Assembly (NCBI RefSeq): GCF_017874215.1
Contig: NZ_JAGGLB010000017.1
Coordinates: forward strand, 62,001-126,000
Length of the DNA stretch: 64,000 bases
Direction of reading: 5' to 3'
Source of the DNA: Paenibacillus eucommiae
GTDB lineage: Bacteria > Bacillota > Bacilli > Paenibacillales > NBRC-103111
Shown here in pieces: positions 14,970-21,892 of the stretch. The translations under genes were made by a program, and so were the position numbers. A model generated the notes under the pieces. That model was not told the origin of the DNA. It was given only the letters and a program-made list of their open reading frames with translations, and ran no database searches. Positions within the stretch are counted from its first letter, which is position 1. The number at the start of each line of letters is the position of its first letter.

Positions 14970-16565
14970 ATGTTGGATCTTATTGTGAAAAATGCCCGAA
15001 TTGTAGATGGTACAGGTAATCCTTGGTACAAGGGAGATATCGGAGTTCGTGACGGTCTCATTACAGGTCTCGGCTACATTGATCAAACGGCGAGAGCTGT
15101 TGTCGATGCAGCGGGACTTGTTGCGTCTCCTGGCTTTATCGATGGGCACAGCCATTCTGATTTATTAATCATGGACCAGCCTCTTGGGCAGATCAAGCTT
15201 CTGCAGGGAGTCACGACTGAGGTCGTCGGTAATTGTGGTCTGGCGCCTGCTCCTTATTTTCAAGAAACGGCCGATATGCTGAGACAGTATGTGGAGCCGG
15301 TCATTGGGGATACGGGTCTCGTTTGGAATTGGAACACAGTAGGTCAGTTCATGGATGCTCTGGAGAAGAACGTTGCATCCGAGAATGTGGCCACCTATGT
15401 GGCTCATGGTGCGCTGCGGATTGCAGCCATGGGCTTTGCCAATCGGCCAGCGAATCAAGAGGAGCTTCGAAGGATGAAGTTTCTGCTTGAGGAAGGCTTG
15501 AAGGCAGGGGCCATTGGCCTCTCGATCGGCCTCCTGTATGCACCTGGAAGCTACACGACGAAAGAGGAGATTGCCGAGCTGTGCAGTGTGCTGCCTGCTT
15601 ACGACGGGTTGTTAGCGACTCATATCCGTGGTGAAGGCAGCACACTCCTAACTTCTATAAGCGAGGTAATCTGGATCGCTGAAACGAGCGAGGTACCTCT
15701 ACATGTGTGTCATCTGAAGGCTGCAGGTAGACGCAACTGGGGAATTATGGCGGAGGCACTGACGCTGATCGACCAGGCGCGTGCTCGCGGCATGGATGTA
15801 ACCTGTGATGTTTATCCCTATAACGCCAGCTCAACTATGCTGACTACCTTGCTGCCGCCTTGGGTACTCGAGGGAGGCATCGATGCTTTGCTGCAGCGGA
15901 TCAAGGATCCGGCCGTCCGTCGTCAGGTCCGTGCTGAGCTTGCAGAGGAGCGCAAGGATTGGGATAATTTACTGGCCTCGACCGGATGGAAGGCAGTGGT
16001 GGTGTCGTCCGTTCAGACTGAGGCTAACCGCCATCTGGAAGGACTGCATATGGAAGAAATCGCCGAGATGCGCGGACAGCATCCCGCTGAGTGTGTGATG
16101 GACCTGCTTCTGGAGGAAGAGGGGAAAGTAGCGATGGTCTACTTCCTGATGTCCGATGAGGATGTCGATCAGGCTGTTCAGTATGATTATTCGCTTGTCA
16201 TCTCCGATAGCCTGGGCTGCACAACAGGTAAACCGCATCCTCGCTTGTACGGCGCATTTCCGCGGCTCTTTGCCCGGTATGTCCGAGAGCGCAAGCTGCT
16301 TTCCCTGGAGCAGGCCGTCCGCAAAGTGACTTCATTCCCAGTCCAGCGCTTCAAGCTGGGGCGCAGAGGAAGACTGGATGAGGGCTACCGCGCCGATATC
16401 GTTCTCTTTGATCCTGAGCGGATCCAGGATATGGCGACCTATACCGATCCTTGCCAGTATCCCGAGGGTATAGCCCATGTTTTCGTGAACGGTGTGGAAA
16501 CCATCAGGCAGGGTGCGCACACACATGCTTGTCAGGGGCAGTTGATCCGGTATAAGCGCAGCTGA
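14970..16565 (+). CDS. N-acyl-D-amino-acid deacylase (D-aminoacylase) family amidohydrolase
   Basis: The 531-residue protein has the amidohydrolase layout of D-aminoacylases: an N-terminal beta-sandwich strand (MLDLIVKNARIVDGTG), the metal-binding GFIDGHSHSDLLI motif near residue 55, VVGNCGLAPAP with the characteristic Cys near 92, THIRGEG, and VCHLKAAG. A C-terminal GYRADIVLFDPERIQD strand follows. The enzymes hydrolyse N-acyl-D-amino acids to D-amino acids in the cytoplasm. AAGGAGTTCC precedes the ATG. Placed between a D-threonine-aldolase-type enzyme and RidA, it suggests a route in which acyl-D-amino acids are freed and then broken down. The acyl donor (possibly lactyl, acetyl or peptide) is not evident. 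Confidence 0.88.
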   Translation: MLDLIVKNARIVDGTGNPWYKGDIGVRDGLITGLGYIDQTARAVVDAAGLVASPGFIDGHSHSDLLIMDQPLGQIKLLQGVTTEVVGNCGLAPAPYFQETADMLRQYVEPVIGDTGLVWNWNTVGQFMDALEKNVASENVATYVAHGALRIAAMGFANRPANQEELRRMKFLLEEGLKAGAIGLSIGLLYAPGSYTTKEEIAELCSVLPAYDGLLATHIRGEGSTLLTSISEVIWIAETSEVPLHVCHLKAAGRRNWGIMAEALTLIDQARARGMDVTCDVYPYNASSTMLTTLLPPWVLEGGIDALLQRIKDPAVRRQVRAELAEERKDWDNLLASTGWKAVVVSSVQTEANRHLEGLHMEEIAEMRGQHPAECVMDLLLEEEGKVAMVYFLMSDEDVDQAVQYDYSLVISDSLGCTTGKPHPRLYGAFPRLFARYVRERKLLSLEQAVRKVTSFPVQRFKLGRRGRLDEGYRADIVLFDPERIQDMATYTDPCQYPEGIAHVFVNGVETIRQGAHTHACQGQLIRYKRS

Positions 16566-16570
16566 GGAGA

Positions 16571-16763
16571 ACTTAACGATGATTTTTATCACTAAAAGAT
16601 GGGAATCTCAGAAATCTGACAGGTTAGTGATGTTTTTCATCATTAACTAAGCTAATTTGCGCCGAAAGTGTTGGGTTTTCTCCAGGTAACGATGTTTTTC
16701 ATCATTAAGTGATGAATGGCTTATAAATCTGGCCCTTTAGTGATGTTTTTCATCATTAAAGGG
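16571..16763. repeat. Quadruplet of AACGATG/TTAGTGATG hairpin repeats (cluster 3)
   Basis: Four imperfect palindromes start at about 16571, 16622, 16685 and 16733 (spacing 51, 63, 48). As in cluster 1 they alternate type A (AACGATG) and type B (TTAGTGATG), with T-rich loops. The last, CCCTTTAGTGATG with CATCATTAAAGGG, is the strongest. They fill the 256-base gap between the deacylase and RidA genes. Confidence 0.8.
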
Positions 16764-16821
16764 CGGTTAAGTGAAGCCGAAGTAAAAGCGCAATAAAAAT
16801 GAATTTTTAAGGAGAATACAC

Positions 16822-17283
16822 ATGGCTCTAATAGAGAAGCGCTTAGAAGAATTGGGAATTGAAATTGAGGCAGTACCAACTCCTGTGGCTAAATACGTGC
16901 CTGCGAAAACAGTTGGCAACCTTGTATATACATCCGGCTGCGATTGCCGCATCAAGGGTGTGCTGATGTATGAAGGTAAAGTTGGAAGCGACCTGACTGT
17001 GGAGCAAGGAGCTGCAGCGGCGAGACAAGTAGCTATTAATTTAATTGCTGTGCTGAAAGGACATCTTGGTGATCTGGACCGGGTTAAGCAAGTGGTTAAG
17101 CTGTTGGCGTTTGTTAACTCTGCACCTGGCTTTGTGGAACAGCCTTTTGTTATCAACGGAGCTTCTGATTTGCTGGAGCAAGTGTTTGGGGAGAAGGGTG
17201 TACATACCCGCTCGGCTATTTCGTCCAATGAGCTTCCTTTTAACACTCCTGTTGAGATTGAGATGATTGTTGAGATTGAGTAG
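16822..17283 (+). CDS. ridA: RidA/YjgF family enamine-imine deaminase-like protein
   Basis: The 153-residue protein belongs to the RidA family, which hydrolyses reactive enamine/imine intermediates released by PLP enzymes such as dehydratases. It contains VPTPVAKYVPAKTVGNLVYTSG near the N-terminus, AARQVAINLIAVLKGHLGDLDRVKQVVKLLAFVNS in the middle, and the closing ELPFNTPVEIEMIVEIE motif. It is somewhat longer than the 125-130 residues of canonical RidA, so it may belong to a RidA-like subgroup with another role. Its RBS AAGGAG is well placed. Presence after a D-threonine-aldolase/D-serine-dehydratase-like enzyme fits removal of aminoacrylate-type intermediates. The gap before it holds hairpin cluster 3. 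Confidence 0.88.
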   Translation: MALIEKRLEELGIEIEAVPTPVAKYVPAKTVGNLVYTSGCDCRIKGVLMYEGKVGSDLTVEQGAAAARQVAINLIAVLKGHLGDLDRVKQVVKLLAFVNSAPGFVEQPFVINGASDLLEQVFGEKGVHTRSAISSNELPFNTPVEIEMIVEIE

Positions 17284-17325
17284 GTTTCAGTAAGTTTGAG
17301 TAGGTTCGGTTGGTTAAAAAGTAAA

Positions 17326-17402
17326 TTGAAGAATTCTAATTCTTCAAATAAAAGATTGGCTTTTCTCCGGTAAGGAATAGGGGAGGAGCCAATCTTTTTT
17401 AT
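17326..17402 (+). terminator. Palindrome plus intrinsic terminator after ridA
   Basis: TTGAAGAAT (17326-17334) pairs with ATTCTTCAA (17339-17347). A second stem follows, AAAGATTGGCT (17350-17360) with AGCCAATCTTT near 17387-17397, ending in six T. The second is a good factor-independent terminator. Confidence 0.75.
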
Positions 17403-17580
17403 TATACCTTATTGGTATAAATTTACATTTGGATAAAAAACCTGAATCAGTGAAAGGAACAGTGCGGTGAGAGGATGTATCCAATTTCGAGAGTCAACGT
17501 GAGAATCTTGTGCGTATCGGGTTCACAACCTGAAAAAAAGGACAGGAAATCAGAGATCTGCTTGAAACAGTCTCATCAGT

Positions 17581-17790
17581 CCGATAGAAGTGGAGCAGCC
17601 GGGTGAATAATCGTCCGCTAGAAGGAATCATTTCGTCCGAAAAGGTTGCGGAGAGGTCATGCGAAGTTCATGCAATCGTGCTCTTCATTCAGGATGATTA
17701 TGACCTCTCAAGCTGCCTTTTTTGTTCTATATTGAATAGACTACAAAAAGAAAGTCGCTACTTACAAACTGATCGAAAAGGAGCGTGTCA
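17581..17790 (+). pseudogene. Relic duplication of the histidine-kinase end and binding-protein leader
   Basis: This segment matches 21677-21886 at roughly 80 percent by eye. It starts with the last codons of a YesM-type kinase (reading PIEVEQPGE and stop) and continues through the non-coding leader up to the point where the binding-protein start codon would be. Neither a kinase body nor a binding protein is attached. It looks like the scar of a deleted or recombined copy of the downstream transport locus. The open frame at 17603-17899 is only the leader read as protein. Confidence 0.75.
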
Positions 17791-17890
17791 TCCGGATGGA
17801 GTAGGCTCGAGCAACAATCTGGATATGAGCGTTCTTATTTGGCATCCTGGGAAGAATCCGTTCATGGATCACTCCATAATATTCATCATC

Positions 17891-17922
17891 TGTGGATAAA
17901 ATGTGCATAAAGTTGGGGATAA
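17891..17922. other. Three DnaA-box-like 9-mers in a row
   Basis: TGTGGATAA (17891-17899, an exact DnaA box on the opposite strand) is followed by TGTGCATAA (17902-17910) and TGGGGATAA (17914-17922), each one mismatch away. Spacing is 11-12 bases. No replication gene is nearby, so the role is unknown. Confidence 0.4.
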
Positions 17923-18016
17923 GTGATTGTCGCCCGAAGGGTAGTTCTACACTCGATATTGCATTTTCAGCAGCTTTGAAGACATTATAGCAATTGCAAC
18001 GTCTTTATCCGATTAA

Positions 18017-18031
18017 TTGAAAGCGCTAACA
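18017..18031. promoter_or_regulatory. cre site (CcpA catabolite repression)
   Basis: TTGAAAGCGCTAACA fits every position of the consensus WTGNAANCGNWNNCW. It lies about 500 bases before the YesN-type response regulator and would place this polysaccharide locus under carbon catabolite control. Confidence 0.65.
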
Positions 18032-18104
18032 TTAAACTGAGCATCGGATATCAGGGGTTTCCTTACTGCGATATATTCGCACACGCAGAAAGGCAGGAAG
18101 AGGA

Positions 18105-18317
18105 ATGAATAAAAGGGCGCCCACTCAAAGAGCTTTCCAACTGGTTTCGTTCATTATTCTGCGGGGCAAGGGCTTTCAAGAGGAAAGGCTAGGTTCGCTC
18201 CTATTATTCCGGCTTGGCGTTTTCGACGAAACTTGGGAACCTATCGAAAATCCGGAATACTATTATCGTATTGTTATTCCAATCGTCAACGGTCAAGGGG
18301 GAAACCATGTACCATAA
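18105..18317 (+). CDS. Small hypothetical protein or leader ORF
   Basis: A 70-codon frame with AGGAAGAGGA directly before its ATG ends just before a terminator-like hairpin (18319-18360). The predicted peptide starts MNKRAPTQRAFQLVSF and has an acidic aromatic stretch (ETWEPIENPEYYY). I recognise no family. It could be a real small protein, or chance coding within a structured leader of the downstream regulator gene. Codon use gives no clear answer. Confidence 0.25.
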   Translation: MNKRAPTQRAFQLVSFIILRGKGFQEERLGSLLLFRLGVFDETWEPIENPEYYYRIVIPIVNGQGGNHVP

Positions 18318-18318
18318 A

Positions 18319-18360
18319 GGAAACTTCGACTCCATGGTGGAACGACGTTTCTTTTTTTAT
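18319..18360 (+). terminator. Terminator-like hairpin in the leader of the YesN gene
   Basis: An interrupted stem (GAAAC, TCG, TCCA pairing with TGGA, CGA, GTTTC) is followed by seven T. It lies about 160 bases before the response regulator start, so it either ends the small ORF at 18105 or acts as an attenuator for the operon. Confidence 0.5.
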
Positions 18361-18458
18361 TTGTGCCAGTAAAGTAAGTCGTGGAAGCGGCTATAAACCT
18401 TCGGTTATCGCGCAGCTTATCCAGTTCCAAGGATAGAAATAAAGGAGGTATGCGAAAG

Positions 18459-18524
18459 ATGAAGAATTTAATGAGAATCGGCTTCGGTTCACATCAAGAA
18501 GTAGGAGGAGGTACGAAATGCTGA
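18459..18524 (+). CDS. Short upstream ORF overlapping the YesN start
   Basis: ATG at 18459 (ten bases after AAAGGAGG) opens a 21-codon frame whose TGA at 18522-18524 overlaps the regulator start in the arrangement ATGCTGA. A second in-frame ATG at 18450 is too close to the ribosome site. The peptide would start MKNLMRIGFGSH. It may couple translation to the next gene. No family is recognised. Confidence 0.4.
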   Translation: MKNLMRIGFGSHQEVGGGTKC

Positions 18525-19945
18525 AAACGCTTATAGTCGATGACGATAAATTAGTGCGAAAAGGCTTGATCCTCACGATGCCTTGGACGGATTTTGGCAT
18601 GAAGGTTGTCGGTGAAGCTAATAACGGAGTCAAAGCGCTGGAGTTTCTTGGCGGACAAGAGGTCGATCTGCTAGTTACCGATTTGGAAATGCCGGTTATG
18701 AGCGGCATTGAACTGATGAAGCAAGTAAAGGCCGAGTATCCGCATATATGGATGGTCGTATTGACGTTTCATCAAGATTTTGACAATATTCAGCAGGCTC
18801 TGCGTATCGGCGCGATTGATTATATTGCCAAAGTTCAGCTCGAGCAGGAGCGGATGGAGGAAGTGCTCGCCCGGATCGCCAACCGGATTCGCGAGGAACG
18901 TATGCAGAGCGGCGTGCGTCAAAGCTTGACCGAAGGCTCACCGGAAGCGTCCGGGTCGACGGCCGGCGATATGAAGAAAGTCCTCGTGTTTGCCAGCTTG
19001 CTCGACAAAGCGGATCCGCAAGCGTTGCAAGCCATACCGTTCGTCCGTACGCAGCCGCTCAGCGGCATCGGCTTCGGGTTGTGGGCGCTGAAATGCAGCG
19101 GGGCGCTGCCCGAAATGGACGAGGATGTGCTGCGCCGCTGCGGACTAGAACGCGAATGGGCGATCCTTCATGTGAGAGGAGCAGGCGGAGGCCAACACGA
19201 TTGGCATATTATGCTGCACGCCTACAAAGAGCATGATTTTTTCTACGACTACGAGCCGGAACGAAGCGTTTACGATTTTGTGGCCGACCAGCCGACAGGC
19301 GATGGTCCGCAAATGCCCGCCGATGCAGATATGAGACGGATTAGGGAAGGCTGGTCGTCGTTGTTCTGGGTGACGGATGATGTGATCTACGAACAGCTGC
19401 TTGCGGAGACGCAGCGGCTTCGCCCTTCCGTGCCGCTGCTGGAGAGCATTTTTTATTCGGCCGCGGCGGAATGGAAACGCATCCTGCCAGATTCGGCGAT
19501 TCCTGAGCTCGGCTCGCAGCGGCCTTTTGCCTATTGGGTGAACGCGGTGGAATGGCTGCATACGGTAAGGAGCCAACTGCGCGGCAAGTTGCGCAAAACG
19601 TATTCGGACGAGGTGCTGCAAAGCGTTATGAAGGCGGTATCTTATATCCGCGAGCATTTCAATCAGGAACTGCGTCTGGCCGATGCGGCGAGAGAAGCCA
19701 ATATAAGCAGAAGCTATTTCAGCCAGTGCTTCAAGGATATCATCGGTCAATCGTTTAACGATTACGTGCGGAGCTTGCGTATCGCCCATGCCGAGGTACT
19801 GCTCCAGCAAACGGCGAATCCGATCTACTGGGTGGCGGAGCAATGCGGCTACGAGAACGAAAAGTATTTCAGCCGGGTATTCAGCGAGCGGGTCGGCATG
19901 CTGCCTAGCGAGTACCGCCAGCGGCCGCGGCCCAACCCGAAGTGA
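18518..19945 (+). CDS. YesN-type response regulator, AraC family output
   Basis: The 475-residue protein starts with a receiver domain (TLIVDDDKLVRKG; phospho-acceptor Asp about residue 55 in LLVTDLEMP; conserved Lys in YIAKVQ). A long middle region follows without a clear motif, then a C-terminal AraC-type double helix-turn-helix (about residues 365-470: YIREHFNQELRLADAAREANISRSYFSQCFKDIIG, then a GYENEKYFSRVFSERVGMLPSEYR end). GGAGGAGG precedes the ATG. It is followed by its cognate YesM-type kinase and an ABC sugar importer, which it presumably activates when sugar is present. A cre site and a terminator-like leader lie upstream. Confidence 0.93.
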   Translation: MLKTLIVDDDKLVRKGLILTMPWTDFGMKVVGEANNGVKALEFLGGQEVDLLVTDLEMPVMSGIELMKQVKAEYPHIWMVVLTFHQDFDNIQQALRIGAIDYIAKVQLEQERMEEVLARIANRIREERMQSGVRQSLTEGSPEASGSTAGDMKKVLVFASLLDKADPQALQAIPFVRTQPLSGIGFGLWALKCSGALPEMDEDVLRRCGLEREWAILHVRGAGGGQHDWHIMLHAYKEHDFFYDYEPERSVYDFVADQPTGDGPQMPADADMRRIREGWSSLFWVTDDVIYEQLLAETQRLRPSVPLLESIFYSAAAEWKRILPDSAIPELGSQRPFAYWVNAVEWLHTVRSQLRGKLRKTYSDEVLQSVMKAVSYIREHFNQELRLADAAREANISRSYFSQCFKDIIGQSFNDYVRSLRIAHAEVLLQQTANPIYWVAEQCGYENEKYFSRVFSERVGMLPSEYRQRPRPNPK

Positions 19946-19958
19946 GGTGCAGACGTAC

Positions 19959-21704
19959 ATGATGAAGAGGTTCGAAGAAGCCGTTTCCCGTTTGAGGCCG
20001 TATTTGTTCTACACGCTCAGAAGCAGGGTGATTGCAATACTGCTGCTCAGCTCGCTCGTGCCGCTCGTTCTGATCGGCGGAGTTTCCTATTACATGATCG
20101 CCTCGATGCTGAACAACAAGGTGATGAACGGCGTTCGCAGCCAGCTGGAGCAAACCGCTTTTTCGCTGGACAAGGAGATCCAGAGCCTGAATCACGTCGC
20201 CATGCAGCTTTCGTTCGAAGGCGGAGTCGGGCTGGATTTTAAAGCGTATTTATCATCCGCGGACTTCTATGAACAATATATGTTGGAGCAGTCGATTCAA
20301 AATTATATCGACCTGATCACCTATACGAGTCCGAATATCGGTCTTGTTCACTATTATTTCTCCGATACGCGCAAAAATGCGTTCAGATCGAACGACATGA
20401 CGAGCGATTTTTACCCGGACAAGCTTCCGAAGCTATACTCGTTCAGCGGGATTACGTATCATGCGATCCACAAATCGTTCAAGCTCGGCGTCGATTCGCT
20501 TGTTTTGTCCGTTGACCGGCGCATTTTTATTCCCGAATATGGGACCTTGCACGTTTATGTCGAAACGAATCCGCAGCTTGTCTCGCATATTTTGGGTACT
20601 GGCCAGTCCGGCATGGAAACAGCCTATTTGATGACCGACGAGCACAACCGTATCGTGTACAGCGAGAAGGAAGACGAGTTTGCAATCGGGCAGGAGTTGT
20701 CGGACAAACAATCCGATGGAGCGCGCAGCGGCTACCTGTTTACCGAGAAGGCGGGCGACTGGACGTGGGCGGCGATCATTTCGAAGCAGGATTTTGACAA
20801 GGAAAAATACAGCTGGCTTCGTAATTTTGTCATTTTTGGAACGGTATCGCTGGCGGTGGCGCTGGGCTTCGCTTCGATACTGTGGAGGACGGTGTACAAG
20901 CCGCTGGCCGGCTTCAACAAGGAAATCCGTTTGCTGCAAAACAACGGCGGCTTTCATTCGATTCTGAAGTATCCACGCATCGCTGAATTCGATTATGTGC
21001 TGAACCGCTTCGATGAGATGCGCCAGCGCATCTGGCGGCTTCTGCAGGAGGCAAGGCGGAACGAGAAACTGAGGGCGGAGCTTGAGGTGGAGAAACTGAT
21101 GGTCCAGATCAATCCGCATTTTATTCACAATACGCTGGATACGGTGCGCTGGTTGGCGCGGTTGAACTCGCAGGATGAGATTGAACGGCTTGTCGCCACG
21201 CTCAACAAGGTGCTTTATTACAATATGGGCAAGGGCGGGACAGCGACGATTGGCCAGGAAATCGCGCTCTTGAACGATTATGTGACGTTGCAGCAAATCC
21301 GCTACGATTTTCGTTTCGAAATCGGCATCAAGGCGGAGGACGACCTGATGGACGTGCCGATTCCGCGCTTCATTCTCCAGCCGCTGGTGGAGAACTCGCT
21401 TTACCACGGGCTTGGTGACGAGGGTAAGATCGAGGTAAAGGCTGCTTTCGACGAAGACAAGCATATCCGCATCGAAGTGAACGATAACGGAGCGGGAATG
21501 AGTGAAGAGGAGATCCGTCAGTTGTTCGAACCGGAGACAGGGAACCGCAAAAAAAAGGGGATGGGAATCGGCATCGGCTACGTCCGCCGGGTGATCGCGG
21601 CGCGGTATGGAGACGACGCAAGTCTCGATATTCGCAGCAAGCCGGGCGAAGGCACGTCGATTGTGCTGTGCATTCCGATAGAAGTGGAGCAGACTGGTGA
21701 ATAA
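19959..21704 (+). CDS. YesM-type sensor histidine kinase
   Basis: The 581-residue membrane kinase has an N-terminal transmembrane helix (about residues 22-45, starting after SRVIAILLLSS), an extracellular sensing domain to about 285, and a second helix (FGTVSLAVALGFASILW). A HAMP-like linker and the His_kinase domain follow, with LMVQINPHFIHNTLDTVRW (phospho-histidine in PHF) and a C-terminal ATPase (NDNGAGM, GIGIGYVRRVIAARYG). The start at 19959 is preceded by GTGAGGTG. A longer frame overlaps the regulator gene and is rejected. It probably senses a polysaccharide fragment, directly or through the binding protein at 21893, and phosphorylates the adjacent YesN-type regulator. Confidence 0.93.
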   Translation: MMKRFEEAVSRLRPYLFYTLRSRVIAILLLSSLVPLVLIGGVSYYMIASMLNNKVMNGVRSQLEQTAFSLDKEIQSLNHVAMQLSFEGGVGLDFKAYLSSADFYEQYMLEQSIQNYIDLITYTSPNIGLVHYYFSDTRKNAFRSNDMTSDFYPDKLPKLYSFSGITYHAIHKSFKLGVDSLVLSVDRRIFIPEYGTLHVYVETNPQLVSHILGTGQSGMETAYLMTDEHNRIVYSEKEDEFAIGQELSDKQSDGARSGYLFTEKAGDWTWAAIISKQDFDKEKYSWLRNFVIFGTVSLAVALGFASILWRTVYKPLAGFNKEIRLLQNNGGFHSILKYPRIAEFDYVLNRFDEMRQRIWRLLQEARRNEKLRAELEVEKLMVQINPHFIHNTLDTVRWLARLNSQDEIERLVATLNKVLYYNMGKGGTATIGQEIALLNDYVTLQQIRYDFRFEIGIKAEDDLMDVPIPRFILQPLVENSLYHGLGDEGKIEVKAAFDEDKHIRIEVNDNGAGMSEEEIRQLFEPETGNRKKKGMGIGIGYVRRVIAARYGDDASLDIRSKPGEGTSIVLCIPIEVEQTGE

Positions 21705-21892
21705 TCGTCCGCCGGAAGGAATCATTTCGTCCGAAAAGCTTGTGGAGCGGCCATGCGAAGTTCATGCGATTATGCTCTTCATTCAGGAGGATTGTGACCT
21801 CTCAAACCGCCCTATTTGTTCTATACTGACAATAGACTCCAAAAAGAGAGTCGCTACTTACAAACACAGATCAAAAAGGAGTGTGTCGTTCA

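Noticed and set aside
17603..17899. 98-codon ORF sharing its start with one at 21697
   Set aside because: The similarity is at DNA level in a duplicated non-coding leader; the two frames diverge after the shared part and no protein family is seen.
20433..21725. 430-codon minus-strand open frame
   Set aside because: It is antisense to the YesM-type kinase gene, rich in Arg/His/Gln as expected of a shadow frame, with no ribosome site.
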